NCBI GenBank assembly: GCA_026003355.1
Contig: BPHC01000003.1
Coordinates: 103,093-167,092 of the forward strand
Source of the DNA: Cyclobacteriaceae bacterium
GTDB lineage: Bacteria; Bacteroidota; Bacteroidia; Cytophagales; Cyclobacteriaceae
DNA: 64,000 bases
Direction: 5' to 3'
Shown: positions 33,041 through 41,741 of the stretch, piece by piece
How positions within the stretch are numbered: position 1 is the first letter of the stretch
Layout of the letters: each line of letters begins with the position of its first letter
Notes under the pieces: generated by a model
Seen by the model: the letters and a program-made list of their open reading frames with translations, nothing else
Database searches by the model: none
Told to the model about the DNA's origin: nothing
Program-made: the position numbers and the translations under genes

Positions 33041-34087
33041 ATGATTCTGGAAGCGGCGGCAGCGGCAACGGCTTTTGTAGTGTCTTTTCTGCTCATACCG
33101 GTAATTATCCGGTATGCCCGGGAAAAAAACCTGCTCGATATTCCCGGCCGCAGAAAAATTCATAAAAAACTTACCCCTTCGCTGGGTGGCGTTGCCATTT
33201 TTACAGGTTTTTTACTTTCGGTTTTAGTATGGATGGAACCTTCGCAGTGGCCCCATATCCGATATTTTATTGTTGCCCAGGGACTGATTTTTTTTGTAGG
33301 CGTGCGCGATGACCTGCTGCCGCTGCCACCGCTGTATAAACTTTTGGGCCAGGTGCTGGCCTCTTTAATACTTGTAGGCTTTATGGATGTGCGCATCCAC
33401 TCTTTTCAGGGTATTTTCGGCATTCACGAACTGCCCCCGTGGTTCAGCTACCTGTTCACACTCTTTACCATTATTGTAGTAACCAACTCATTTAATCTTA
33501 TTGACGGACTCGATGGTCTGGCCGGATTGCTGGCCGTTATATCATCCGTTGCACTGGGTATTTGGTTTATGGTGGCAGGCGACCAGGCCTTTGCTGTTAT
33601 GGCCTTTTCGCTTGCCGGGGCCGCAGGAGCCTTTCTTTTCTTTAACTGGGAGCCATCGAAGATTTTTATGGGCGATACAGGAGCCCTCATCATCGGCTTC
33701 AGCCTGGCGGTGTTCGTTATCCGGTTTATCGACAGCCACCTTTCCCTGCAGGTCGGTAGTCCGGCGCGGTTCGCTTCGGCTGCTTCGGCAGGTATGGGCA
33801 TGATTATGATACCATTGGCCGATACCCTGCGGGTTTTCATCATCCGCGTGCTTAACCGGCAGTCGCCTTTTATGGCCGATAAAAACCACATCCACCATTC
33901 GCTGTTGCGACTGGGCCTGTCGCACAGCCGTACTTCCCTGCTGCTCGGCATCCTTCAGGCAGCTTTTATCTTCCTGAGTGTATTCATGCGCAATCTGCCC
34001 AATTCCATAGCTTTACCCCTGTTGCTTTTTCCGGCTGTGGCGTTAAGCCTGCTGCTGGCCTACCTGCTTCGAAGAAAAATAGTATAA
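33041..34087 (+). CDS. MraY/WecA-family undecaprenyl-phosphate sugar-1-phosphate transferase
   Basis: It transfers a sugar-1-phosphate (GlcNAc-1-P or similar) from UDP to the lipid carrier, starting a polysaccharide chain at the inner membrane. The 348-residue protein has about 10 membrane helices and the family motifs: RKIHKKLTPSLGGVAIF (residues 39-55), FVGVRDDLLPLPP, TNSFNLIDGLDGLAG with its catalytic aspartates and IFMGDTGALIIGF. The C-terminal HIHHSLLRLGLSH matches the WecA/TagO HIHH motif rather than MraY. It lies 44 bp after the aminotransferase, with a possible TATTTTCG element at 33014-33021. Confidence 0.9.
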   Translation: MILEAAAAATAFVVSFLLIPVIIRYAREKNLLDIPGRRKIHKKLTPSLGGVAIFTGFLLSVLVWMEPSQWPHIRYFIVAQGLIFFVGVRDDLLPLPPLYKLLGQVLASLILVGFMDVRIHSFQGIFGIHELPPWFSYLFTLFTIIVVTNSFNLIDGLDGLAGLLAVISSVALGIWFMVAGDQAFAVMAFSLAGAAGAFLFFNWEPSKIFMGDTGALIIGFSLAVFVIRFIDSHLSLQVGSPARFASAASAGMGMIMIPLADTLRVFIIRVLNRQSPFMADKNHIHHSLLRLGLSHSRTSLLLGILQAAFIFLSVFMRNLPNSIALPLLLFPAVALSLLLAYLLRRKIV

Positions 34088-34099
34088 ACCGGAATATTG

Positions 34100-34107
34100 T
34101 ACTTTTG
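34100..34107 (+). promoter_or_regulatory. -7 element (TACTTTTG) before pheS
   Basis: A full TAnnTTTG match, ending 17 bp before the ATG at 34125. Confidence 0.45.
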
Positions 34108-34124
34108 AGCTTAGCATACCAACC

Positions 34125-35159
34125 ATGGAAGAACGCATAGCACAACTGCTGGAAGAAATAAAGCAATTCACGGACGATGCCGAGCAGTTCCGGTTGAAGT
34201 ACCTGAGCCGCAAAGGCATTTTAAGCGGGCTGTTCGAAGAACTTAAACGCATTCCTGCCGAAAGGAAAAAGGAAATGGGACGGCAGCTCAACATACTTAA
34301 ACGAACGGCCGAACAGCACTGGGAAATGCTTAAAAATGCCCGGGCAGGCACACACAGCGAAGCCGAAGGAGCGCCCGACCTTACTTTGCCCCCTGTACGG
34401 CATACTACCGGCAACCTGCACCCGCTAACCCTTACCCGTTTGCGCATTATTGAAATTTTTGAACGCCTGGGTTTTTCCGTAGCCGACGGACCGGAAATTG
34501 AAGACGACTGGCACAACTTTACCGCGCTGAATTTTCCGGTAAACCATCCGGCACGCGAAATGCAGGATACTTTTTTCATTGAAAAAAAACAGGATGAGCA
34601 GGGCAACAACCGCGACATACTGTTACGTACCCATACTTCGAACGTGCAGATTCGCCTTCTGGAAGAAAAAAAACCACCGGTACGGGTTATTATGCCCGGC
34701 CGGGTATATCGCAACGAAGCCATTTCGGCCAGGGCCCATTGCTTCTTCCACCAGGTAGAAGGGTTGTATGTTGATTATAACGTGGGTTTTGCTGATTTAA
34801 AACAAACACTTTACCACTTTGCCCGCGAAATGTTTGGTCCCGATACACAAATTCGCCTGCGCCCTTCGTTCTTTCCGTTTACCGAGCCCAGTGCAGAAAT
34901 CGACATCTCATGCCTGATTTGCAAAGGCAAGGGGTGCAGCGTATGCAAGCACACCGGTTGGGTAGAAATAGCAGGCTCGGGCATGGTGCACCCCAATGTG
35001 TTGCGCAACTGCGGTGTAGACCCGGAAGTGTTTACCGGCTTTGCCTTTGGCATGGGCATTGAACGCGTAACCATGTTAAAGTACCGCATTGGCGATCTGC
35101 GGCTGTTTTCAGAAAACGATGTGCGCTTTTTGCGGCAGTTCCATACCGTTATACAGTAA
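34125..35159 (+). CDS. pheS: Phenylalanyl-tRNA synthetase alpha subunit
   Basis: The catalytic subunit of the (alpha-beta)2 class II enzyme, 344 residues. The N-terminal coiled coil (residues 1-80) is followed by HPLTLTRLRIIEIFERLGF, motif 2 (LLRTHTSNVQIR and the YRNEAISARAHCFFHQVEGLYVD stretch), and motif 3 (GFAFGMGIERVTMLKY). Between motifs 2 and 3 is a cysteine cluster, SCLICKGKGCSVCKHTGW (about residues 262-279), resembling a zinc knuckle. pheT is not adjacent. The next gene starts 3 bp after its stop, so the dehydrogenase may be co-transcribed. Confidence 0.94.
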   Translation: MEERIAQLLEEIKQFTDDAEQFRLKYLSRKGILSGLFEELKRIPAERKKEMGRQLNILKRTAEQHWEMLKNARAGTHSEAEGAPDLTLPPVRHTTGNLHPLTLTRLRIIEIFERLGFSVADGPEIEDDWHNFTALNFPVNHPAREMQDTFFIEKKQDEQGNNRDILLRTHTSNVQIRLLEEKKPPVRVIMPGRVYRNEAISARAHCFFHQVEGLYVDYNVGFADLKQTLYHFAREMFGPDTQIRLRPSFFPFTEPSAEIDISCLICKGKGCSVCKHTGWVEIAGSGMVHPNVLRNCGVDPEVFTGFAFGMGIERVTMLKYRIGDLRLFSENDVRFLRQFHTVIQ

Positions 35160-35162
35160 GGC

Positions 35163-36017
35163 ATGAACAGCATTAACCATATTGGCATAGCCGGATCGGG
35201 CACCATGGGGCGTGGCATCGCACAGGTGTTTGCGCAGGCCGGCCTGGCTGTTACGCTGTACGATGTGCTTCCCGAAGCGCTGGAAAACGCCAGGCAACAA
35301 ATTGAACAGGCATTGAAAAGCCTGGCCGAAAAAGGTAAACTTTCGCCAGAGCAGACAACTGAAATTACCGGCCGCATCCGGTATACCCTTGCACCCGAAG
35401 AACTAAAATGCGATGTGCTGATAGAGGCCGTGGCTGAGTTGCTCCCTGTAAAACAGCAACTGTTTGCACAGTTCGAACAGGTGCTATCTAACGAATCCAT
35501 TGTGGTTACCAATACCTCCTCTCTTTCGGTAACCGCATTATCGGCTGGTCTGCGCCATCCGCACCGCTTTGCCGGTTTGCACTTTTTTAATCCTGCCCCG
35601 GTTATGAAGCTCGTTGAAGTGGTACGCGGAGAACTTACCGCCCCGGAAACGGTACAAAAACTGGTGGCTCTGGTAAGCCGTACTGGCAAACACCCCGTGG
35701 TTGTTGCCGACTCGCCCGGCTTTATCGTAAACCGGGTGGCCCGGCCTTTTTACACCGAAGCGCTGAAACTGGCCGAAGAGCAGGTGGCCGGAATAGAAAC
35801 CATAGACAGGCTTATGCGGGCAACGGGCTTCAGAATGGGCCCTTTTGAGCTCATGGACCTGATTGGCAACGACATCAACTATTCCGTAACGCAGTCGGTG
35901 TTTCAGGCCTTTTCGGGCGAGCCGCGTTTTCGACCAAGCCGCATGCAGGAATTAAAAGTAAAAGCCCGGCACCTGGGCCGTAAAACCGGAAAAGGATTTT
36001 ACAATTATGACAAATAG
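35163..36017 (+). CDS. 3-hydroxyacyl-CoA dehydrogenase (3-hydroxybutyryl-CoA dehydrogenase type)
   Basis: The NAD-dependent enzyme oxidises 3-hydroxyacyl-CoA in fatty acid or butanoyl-CoA metabolism. The 284-residue protein has an N-terminal Rossmann fold (GIAGSGTMGRGIAQVFAQAG, residues 7-26), an EAVAELLPVKQ catalytic-loop region, TNTSSLSVTAL, the catalytic His in GLHFFNPAPVMKLVEVVRG, and a C-terminal 3HCDH domain (FIVNRVARPFYTEAL, ATGFRMGPFELMDLIG). Length is standard. It follows pheS by 3 bp and overlaps the next lipoprotein gene by 11 bp. Another lone 3HCDH-like domain is encoded at 58176. Confidence 0.92.
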   Translation: MNSINHIGIAGSGTMGRGIAQVFAQAGLAVTLYDVLPEALENARQQIEQALKSLAEKGKLSPEQTTEITGRIRYTLAPEELKCDVLIEAVAELLPVKQQLFAQFEQVLSNESIVVTNTSSLSVTALSAGLRHPHRFAGLHFFNPAPVMKLVEVVRGELTAPETVQKLVALVSRTGKHPVVVADSPGFIVNRVARPFYTEALKLAEEQVAGIETIDRLMRATGFRMGPFELMDLIGNDINYSVTQSVFQAFSGEPRFRPSRMQELKVKARHLGRKTGKGFYNYDK

Positions 36018-36462
36018 CAAGGCCTGCACACAAACACCGCTGCTAATCTGCATTTTTGCTTTGCTGCCGGCCTGCTCTACAGGGCCGGCAGATGACCCCA
36101 TTCCGCCGGCCTCCTTTCCGGATATTTATCTTAACCTGTTGCTGCCCGAAAACCTGGTGTTGCAGCAAACCGGTAATTATCGCTATCTGAATGGCGGTGT
36201 CCGTGGATTAATTGTGTACCGGGCAAGTGCCACACAAATGCGTGCGTTTGAGCGCAACTGCTCTTACCAGCCCAATTCAGCCTGTGCCACGGTAGAGGTT
36301 CATAACTCGGGTTTGTATATGCACGATGTATGCTGCGGGTCGCATTTCAACTTCGATGGGCAGCCTTCGGGCGGACCGGCCTGGCGCCCCCTGCGGCAGT
36401 ATAATGCCATTTTGAACGGCAACGAACTGGTCATAACCGATGAGGTAATTTCAGGTAACTGA
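36007..36462 (+). CDS. Rieske-like lipoprotein lacking a full Fe-S ligand set
   Basis: The 151-residue protein has a lipoprotein signal with LPAC at residues 20-23. The second half resembles the Rieske [2Fe-2S] fold: CSYQPNSAC (residues 85-93), then VCCGSHFNFDGQPSGGPAWRPL. The second ligand box is recognisable as C110-G-S-H113, but the first box reads C85-S-Y87 where a Rieske centre needs C-x-H. So one histidine is missing and a normal cluster is doubtful. Similar proteins in other Bacteroidota carry changed boxes too, as far as I recall. It overlaps the dehydrogenase gene by 11 bp and is probably translated with it. Confidence 0.7.
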   Translation: MTNSKACTQTPLLICIFALLPACSTGPADDPIPPASFPDIYLNLLLPENLVLQQTGNYRYLNGGVRGLIVYRASATQMRAFERNCSYQPNSACATVEVHNSGLYMHDVCCGSHFNFDGQPSGGPAWRPLRQYNAILNGNELVITDEVISGN

Positions 36463-36469
36463 AAAAGGT

Positions 36470-37408
36470 TCAGGCGGCGGGTTCAAACAGCGAGTCCACA
36501 AATGAAGCGGCATCAAAAGCCTGGAGGTCTTCGGCCTTTTCGCCAACGCCAATGTATTTTACCGGCAGCCTGAATTCATCGCAAATGCCTATCACCACGC
36601 CACCCCTGGCCGTGCCGTCCAGTTTGGTGATAGCCAGGGCGTTTACCTGCGTGGCCCTGGTAAACTCGCGTGCCTGGTGCACAGCGTTTTGTCCGGTGCT
36701 GCCATCCAGCACCAGCAGCACTTCGTGGGGGGCATCGGGAAGCACTTTTTGTACTGAGCGCCTTATTTTCGACAATTCGTTCATCAGGTTTACCTTGGTG
36801 TGCAGGCGACCGGCGGTATCAATAATCACCACATCGGCCTGTTGCTTCAGTCCTTCCTGTACGGCATCGAAAGCTACGGCCGAGGGGTCGGCATGCATGC
36901 CACGGCTCACCACAGGTATGTTTAGCCGGTTGCCCCAGATGGTAAGCTGGTCAACAGCCGCTGCGCGGAAGGTATCGGCAGCTCCCAGAAGCACGCGATA
37001 GCCCCTGTTGCTGAATTGCGCGGCCAGCTTGCCGATGGTGGTGGTTTTGCCCACACCGTTTACGCCTACCACCAGAATAACATAGGGTTTAACAGGCAGT
37101 TCGAATGGCGGTGTGGTTGATGTGCCGGCACTTAGGAGGGCGGTGATCTCTTCCTTCAGCATGCGGTTAAGCTCGTCTGTGCCAAGGTATTTGTCACGGG
37201 CTACACGTTGCTGGAGGCGATCGATGATTTTAAGGGTGGTGTTTACGCCTACATCGGCCGATATGAGTGCTTCTTCCAGGTTATCCAGTACCTGGTCATC
37301 AACGGTTGATTTCCCTGCAACGGCTTTGCCGATACGCTGAAGGAACGACTGGCTGGTGGCCTGAAGCCCTTCTTTTAGCCGTTTATTTCCAAAAAGAGAG
37401 AATGCCAT
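36470..37408 (-). CDS. ftsY: Signal recognition particle receptor FtsY
   Basis: FtsY docks SRP-ribosome complexes at the membrane. The 312-residue protein has the helical N domain (residues 1-95), then the G domain: P-loop VVGVNGVGKTTTIGKLA, DTFRAAAVDQL, DTAGRLHTK, TKLDGTARGG and the closing GVGEKAEDLQAFDAASFVDSLF. The acidic A domain of E. coli FtsY is almost absent, as in many Bacteroidota. The start at 37408 lies downstream of the terminator that ends the rpmB-rpmG-DUF4295 group, 72 bp from the DUF4295 stop, so it may have separate transcription. Confidence 0.95.
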   Translation of the reverse strand: MAFSLFGNKRLKEGLQATSQSFLQRIGKAVAGKSTVDDQVLDNLEEALISADVGVNTTLKIIDRLQQRVARDKYLGTDELNRMLKEEITALLSAGTSTTPPFELPVKPYVILVVGVNGVGKTTTIGKLAAQFSNRGYRVLLGAADTFRAAAVDQLTIWGNRLNIPVVSRGMHADPSAVAFDAVQEGLKQQADVVIIDTAGRLHTKVNLMNELSKIRRSVQKVLPDAPHEVLLVLDGSTGQNAVHQAREFTRATQVNALAITKLDGTARGGVVIGICDEFRLPVKYIGVGEKAEDLQAFDAASFVDSLFEPAA

Positions 37409-37427
37409 GGCCGTTCTTTTAAAACAA

Positions 37428-37460
37428 CAAACCCCCGGTTCCGCAGGGAATGGGGGTTTG
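37428..37460 (-). terminator. Terminator after rpmB-rpmG-DUF4295
   Basis: A perfect 9-bp stem CAAACCCCC/GGGGGTTTG with a 15-base loop is followed on the minus strand by TTGTTTT. It begins 20 bp after the DUF4295 stop and precedes ftsY. Confidence 0.7.
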
Positions 37461-37480
37461 AGTTAAGCCGGTTGATGGAG

Positions 37481-37636
37481 TTATTTTTTGGCAAGCGTTT
37501 CCTTAACTGCTTCAACCGGTACAATCTCTTCCTTAAAGGTATAGGCGCCGGTTTTTTCGGAACGCACGGCACGGATTACCTTGGCGAAATTCTTGCCTTC
37601 GCCTTTTTTGAGGGTAGCAACTACTTTCTTGGCCAT
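37481..37636 (-). CDS. DUF4295 small basic protein
   Basis: A 51-residue protein read from the ATG at 37636: MAKKVVATLKKGEGKNFAKV is its beginning, it then runs through VRSEKTGAYTF and ends in ETLAKK. This short protein is annotated as DUF4295 in Bacteroidota genomes, almost always directly behind rpmG, and it is strongly basic. The gene starts 2 bp after the L33 stop. A ribosome-linked role is inferred from position and charge only. It is too short for most frame-based gene finding. Confidence 0.88.
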   Translation of the reverse strand: MAKKVVATLKKGEGKNFAKVIRAVRSEKTGAYTFKEEIVPVEAVKETLAKK

Positions 37637-37638
37637 GG

Positions 37639-37821
37639 TTATTTAATTTCTTTGTGGATGGTGTAGCGTTTTAGAATGGGATTGTACTTGCGCAGTTCCA
37701 GGCGCTCAGTGGTGTTCTTGCGGTTTTTGGTGGTAATGTAGCGGCTCATGCCCGGCATACCCGAAGCCTTGTGCTCGGTACATTCCAAAATAACCTGAAT
37801 GCGGTTTCCTTTCTTTGCCAT
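37639..37821 (-). CDS. rpmG: 50S ribosomal protein L33
   Basis: 60 residues: [18 protein letters not shown] at the start, then [23 protein letters not shown] and [10 protein letters not shown]. These are standard L33 features (RYxTTKNRRNT and LKKYNP). It lacks the paired CxxC zinc motifs of C+ L33; only one cysteine is present, so it is a zinc-free type. It sits 12 bp after rpmB and 2 bp before the DUF4295 gene in one transcript. Confidence 0.97.
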   Translation of the reverse strand: MAKKGNRIQVILECTEHKASGMPGMSRYITTKNRKNTTERLELRKYNPILKRYTIHKEIK

Positions 37822-37833
37822 GGTGCATTGGGT

Positions 37834-38073
37834 TTAGCGTGCCAAAATTCCCTTTTCGCGGGCTTCTTTAAGTACGGCCGATATACCGTATTTGTTTATG
37901 GTTTTTATAGCCCTTGCAGATACCTTAAGGGTGATCCACCGGCTTTCTTCCGGTATGAAAAAGCGCTTTTTCTGCAAATTGGGATAAAACCTGCGCTTGG
38001 TTTTGTTGTTGGCGTGCGACACGTTATTACCCACCTGGGGGCGCTTTCCGGTAATCTGACAAACTCGGGCCAT
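37834..38073 (-). CDS. rpmB: 50S ribosomal protein L28
   Basis: 79 residues from the ATG at 38073: [29 protein letters not shown] in part, then [29 protein letters not shown]. The [19 protein letters not shown] motif is the L28 signature. The longer frame reaching 38166 is rejected because L28 begins at the MARVC segment. It is the first gene of the rpmB-rpmG-DUF4295 row. Confidence 0.97.
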   Translation of the reverse strand: MARVCQITGKRPQVGNNVSHANNKTKRRFYPNLQKKRFFIPEESRWITLKVSARAIKTINKYGISAVLKEAREKGILAR

Positions 38074-38137
38074 AATTCCTGCAGTTTTCGTAAAAAGGAC
38101 TGCAAATATCGGCAAACCTGCCCTACATATCCAAACT

Positions 38138-38163
38138 CCGGCCGAAAATTGCTTAACGGCCGG
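38138..38163 (-). terminator. Hairpin after the type IX cargo gene
   Basis: CCGGCCG and CGGCCGG form a perfect 7-bp stem around a 12-base loop, 8 bp past the stop at 38172. There is only a weak T stretch, so the terminator call is tentative. Confidence 0.4.
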
Positions 38164-38171
38164 CAAGAGCT

Positions 38172-40352
38172 TTAGCGTATCAGTATTCTGCGGGCATATT
38201 TTTTTCCTTCAACCATAAACCGGGCAATATACAGGCCCGGCTTCAGGGCGGTGGTGTGGTATCGGTAAAGCCTGAAAGGTTCGAGCCCTATGGCCTGCCC
38301 AACCGGCTGCCCCAGTACGGTAAATAGCTGCAAACTGCCGTGGCGGTCCAGCCGGATTTGCAGCGCGTTACCGGCCTCCACCGGGTTGGGATAAATGTCT
38401 ATTTGTGGTTCTTCGGGCAGGGTAGTGGTGTTTTCGGGGGTAAGCATAACCAGTCCCCCTGTAATGGTTCCGGCCACAATCTGCGGCCGATCGGTGCCGA
38501 AAAGATTTACCACGGCTGGCCAAAGCCTTCCGCCCAGGTTAGGGGCTTCGTATTGCTGGGTTAAGGGGTTGTAAACAATTTCCTGCAGGTTCCCGGCCGA
38601 AACGGCCTCCCTGAAATTGGGTACAATGAGGAGTTTACCCGATTGGTCGCCCAGCACCAGATCGGAAAGGCCGTCTGCATCCAGGTCGCCTTCGGCACAG
38701 GCCAGGTACTGGCGGATTACGCTGGAGGACAGGCCAAGCCAGGCATTGTCTGTTAGCGTAAACGCAGGGGCGGCGGCTGTGCCGGTATTTTGCCAGTACT
38801 GCAGGGCGCCATTCGATTTGCCCAGCAGCACATCGGGTTTGCCATCTGCGTTTACATCAATAACCGAAGCATTTTCACCGCTGAACAGCGAAAAGTTGAG
38901 CGATTGTATGTTCAGCGAATTTACCGCAAGACCGGCAGAGGCGGTGTTAGGAAGATAATACAGACTGGTGACAGCGCCCTGTGTAGCCGAAAATACCAGA
39001 TCGGGCCGGTTGTCGCCATTCATGTCGGCAAAGGTGGGTTTAATATTGGTAAAATTGTAAAGCGACAGAAAAGCGTAATCATCGGTTACATACCTAAATA
39101 CCGGCTGTTGCCGGGTACCGGTGTTTTCAAAACAAATAAGCGAGGCGCGGCCATCGTAACCAAAGTGTCCCAGAAGCAGATCCTGGTCGCCATCGGCATC
39201 CAAATCCATGAAAGCGGGTACAGCATTGTCGCCTGCATCAATCATGGTGTGCTGCAAAAAGTCGGGGCGCACCAGTTCCAGTACCGGCAGCTGGCTGGTG
39301 CCGGTGTTCCGGTAATAAAAAATGCTTTCTCTGAAGTTGGAATACAGGTAGTCTCTGCGGTAGGTGTTGGAGGTGGCAATTAAATCGGTAATGCCATCGG
39401 CATCCACATCTTCGGCATAAACCGAAGGGTATGGAAAAATATATACCGGGTTGGTAAGCGGAAACGGGGCAGCTGTTGAAATTACCGGGTCCTGTAAGGT
39501 GCCCTGGTTTTCCAGCAGAAAAATACGGCTGCATTCGGCTTCTGAAAAGAGGAGGTCGGGGTGGCCGTTTCCGGATATATCTGTTACCTCCAGGCTTTTC
39601 CCGCCGGCATGTAAGGTGCGCCCTTCTGTGGCAACATTGCAGGGCTCGGCATTAAAGGCAAATACACCGCATGAACATTCGGTAACGTTGCCCCAGGTTT
39701 GGGTAGTGCGTTCAAAGTCCAGCGAGTCGGCAGTGCCAAAGCGCTCAATACCCAGGTTTTTATGGAATTCAATGGTGTTTCCGGTCGGGTATCGTGCGCA
39801 AAAAATATCCAGGTCGCCATCTCCGTCGGCATCGCGAAAGGCCGGCATGTCGTCAACGTTTTGCTGCAGGTTTACTTTGCCCGAAAAGCCCGTGGTAAGC
39901 AGCACGAAGCTTTTGGTGCCGAAGCCCGAGTTGAAAAGCACCTGTTGCCAGGCAGGAGGCTGGCCCTGGGGGGTTACATTTTTAAAAACCTTAATGCCCA
40001 GTACATCACCGGTAAAAAGATCTTTTTTGCCATCGAAGTTGTAATCGCGCAGCAACACGTAGTTGGATAGACTGGCGGGGAAAAAAGCCTCGTAGCCCGG
40101 GGCATGAAACAGGCGATTTTCCCTGCGCAGAAAAACCAGAATTCTTCCGGCCATCCGGTCGTACAGCACGATATCCTCCCGGCCGTCGCCATCAACATCA
40201 AGGGCATTGAACTGCCCGGCGTTAAAGCCCCCTGCCCAGGCGTTGTACAATGTGTCGTTACCCTGTATTACCGTAACGCTGTTATCCAGCCGGTAACTGA
40301 ACTGTGCTTTTACCAGAACAGGAAGTATTATAAGGGCCGGGATAATGCGCAT
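38172..40352 (-). CDS. FG-GAP/VCBS-repeat protein with type IX secretion sorting domain
   Basis: The 726-residue secreted protein begins with a signal peptide ([17 protein letters not shown]). It then has at least seven FG-GAP-like repeats with calcium-loop phrases such as [59 protein letters not shown] and [15 protein letters not shown]. These form an integrin-alpha-like propeller. The C-terminus from about residue 645 ([18 protein letters not shown] through [24 protein letters not shown]) is a type A sorting domain recognised by the T9SS. It is therefore exported to the surface or medium. Binding partners are unknown. Confidence 0.9.
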   Translation of the reverse strand: MRIIPALIILPVLVKAQFSYRLDNSVTVIQGNDTLYNAWAGGFNAGQFNALDVDGDGREDIVLYDRMAGRILVFLRRENRLFHAPGYEAFFPASLSNYVLLRDYNFDGKKDLFTGDVLGIKVFKNVTPQGQPPAWQQVLFNSGFGTKSFVLLTTGFSGKVNLQQNVDDMPAFRDADGDGDLDIFCARYPTGNTIEFHKNLGIERFGTADSLDFERTTQTWGNVTECSCGVFAFNAEPCNVATEGRTLHAGGKSLEVTDISGNGHPDLLFSEAECSRIFLLENQGTLQDPVISTAAPFPLTNPVYIFPYPSVYAEDVDADGITDLIATSNTYRRDYLYSNFRESIFYYRNTGTSQLPVLELVRPDFLQHTMIDAGDNAVPAFMDLDADGDQDLLLGHFGYDGRASLICFENTGTRQQPVFRYVTDDYAFLSLYNFTNIKPTFADMNGDNRPDLVFSATQGAVTSLYYLPNTASAGLAVNSLNIQSLNFSLFSGENASVIDVNADGKPDVLLGKSNGALQYWQNTGTAAAPAFTLTDNAWLGLSSSVIRQYLACAEGDLDADGLSDLVLGDQSGKLLIVPNFREAVSAGNLQEIVYNPLTQQYEAPNLGGRLWPAVVNLFGTDRPQIVAGTITGGLVMLTPENTTTLPEEPQIDIYPNPVEAGNALQIRLDRHGSLQLFTVLGQPVGQAIGLEPFRLYRYHTTALKPGLYIARFMVEGKKYARRILIR

Positions 40353-40395
40353 GGAAATTCTTTACAACAATAAACGAACACAACCCGCAGGCTGT

Positions 40396-40403
40396 TATCT
40401 TGG
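40396..40403 (+). promoter_or_regulatory. -7 element (TATCTTGG, one mismatch) before murF
   Basis: Matches TAnnTTTG except for one base and lies 14 bp before the ATG at 40418. Confidence 0.3.
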
Positions 40404-40417
40404 CGGGTAAGTTAACA

Positions 40418-41701
40418 ATGGATGCCGAGAAATTATATGCAATCTACAGAAAGTGCACCGGTGTAAGCACCGATACACGCACCCTGCAGCCCGGAAATAT
40501 TTTCTTTGCTTTAAAAGGAGAACAATTTGATGGCAACCGGTTTGCAGGCGAGGCATTGAAAAAGGGAGCTTTGTTTGCGGTGATTGATGACGCCACCCTG
40601 GCCGTTGACAACCGGTATGTGGTGGTCGACAACGCGTTGTCGGCCCTGCAACAACTGGCCCGTTACCACCGCAGTAAGCTTACCATTCCCTTTATCGGAT
40701 TAACGGGCTCAAACGGCAAAACCACCTCGAAGGAACTGGTAAGCACCATGCTGGCAAAGAAATACAACGTATTTGCCACAAAGGGCAACCTGAACAACCA
40801 CATCGGTGTACCCTTGTCGGTGTTATCGGTTAAGCCGGAAACAGAAATAGCGGTTATTGAAATGGGTGCCAACCATGTGGGCGAAATAGCCGCGCTTTGT
40901 GGTATAGCACGCCCTACCCACGGGTTTATTACCAACATTGGCAAGGCCCACATTGGTACATTTGGCGGCTTTGAGAACATTGTTCGCGGAAAGACTGAAC
41001 TTTATGATTACCTGCAGGAAGCCGGCGGAACGGTTTTTATTAATTCGCAAAACACCATTTTGATGCGCTTTGCCCATCGCTTTAAAAATACGGTACGGTA
41101 TCCTTCACCGGAAGACTATTGCCATTGTGAACTGCTTTCGGCTGACCCTTACGTGCGCATTCGCATGGAAAACGGACTTGAGGTGCAAACGCAACTGCCC
41201 GGCCGGTATAATTTCGAAAATATTGCCGTGGCCCTTTGTGTGGCCAAATACTTTGGTGTGCCTGCAGCCGATGCTGCGGCTGCTCTCGCAGCCTATGTTC
41301 CGGTCAACATGCGGTCGCAGGTGGTACAGAAGGGGAGCAACACTATTCTGCTCGATGCCTACAACGCCAACCCCACTTCTATGAAGGCCGCGCTCGAAAA
41401 CCTGGCCGAAATGAAGGCGCCCAGGAAGGTAGCCATCCTGGGCGATATGTTCGAACTGGAAGAAGAGGCAGAAAAGGAGCATGAGGCTATTGGCAGGTTG
41501 CTTACCTGCCTGGACATTAACGAAGTGTATTTATGCGGTAAACTTATGAAAAGTGCAGCCGGGGCCTGTGAGTATGCCAGGCACTTTGAGAACAAGCAGC
41601 AGCTGGCCGGTTATCTCAGCGAACATCCGCTTACCGGAGCACTGGTACTTATAAAAGGCTCGCGTGGCATGGCGCTGGAAACCCTGATCGATTTACTGTA
41701 A
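40418..41701 (+). CDS. murF: UDP-N-acetylmuramoyl-tripeptide--D-alanyl-D-alanine ligase
   Basis: The cytoplasmic Mur ligase adds D-Ala-D-Ala to UDP-MurNAc-tripeptide. The 427-residue protein has a uridine-binding N-terminal domain with VSTDTRTLQPGNIFFAL, the P-loop GLTGSNGKTTSKELV, the AVIEMGANHVGEIA region, and a C-terminal domain with LLDAYNANPTSMKAALENLA and AILGDMFELEEEAEKEHE. These are MurF hallmarks, not MurE or MurC. The ATG at 40418 is preferred over the TTG at 40400. It is not part of a dcw cluster here. Confidence 0.94.
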   Translation: MDAEKLYAIYRKCTGVSTDTRTLQPGNIFFALKGEQFDGNRFAGEALKKGALFAVIDDATLAVDNRYVVVDNALSALQQLARYHRSKLTIPFIGLTGSNGKTTSKELVSTMLAKKYNVFATKGNLNNHIGVPLSVLSVKPETEIAVIEMGANHVGEIAALCGIARPTHGFITNIGKAHIGTFGGFENIVRGKTELYDYLQEAGGTVFINSQNTILMRFAHRFKNTVRYPSPEDYCHCELLSADPYVRIRMENGLEVQTQLPGRYNFENIAVALCVAKYFGVPAADAAAALAAYVPVNMRSQVVQKGSNTILLDAYNANPTSMKAALENLAEMKAPRKVAILGDMFELEEEAEKEHEAIGRLLTCLDINEVYLCGKLMKSAAGACEYARHFENKQQLAGYLSEHPLTGALVLIKGSRGMALETLIDLL

Positions 41702-41723
41702 TATCAAGAATAGACCTGATGTT

Positions 41724-41731
41724 TAGCTTTG
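41724..41731 (+). promoter_or_regulatory. -7 element (TAGCTTTG) before the DUF2461 gene
   Basis: A full TAnnTTTG match, ending 10 bp before the ATG at 41742. Confidence 0.45.
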
Positions 41732-41741
41732 TAATTGATTC

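Noticed and set aside
34811-35689. 292-codon antisense frame over pheS and the dehydrogenase
   Set aside because: It is a shadow of two well-supported genes on the other strand and its sequence is Ser/Thr/Arg-rich without family features.
38790-39383. 197-codon antisense frame over the FG-GAP gene
   Set aside because: Shadow of the T9SS cargo gene; FG-GAP repeats create long open frames on the opposite strand.
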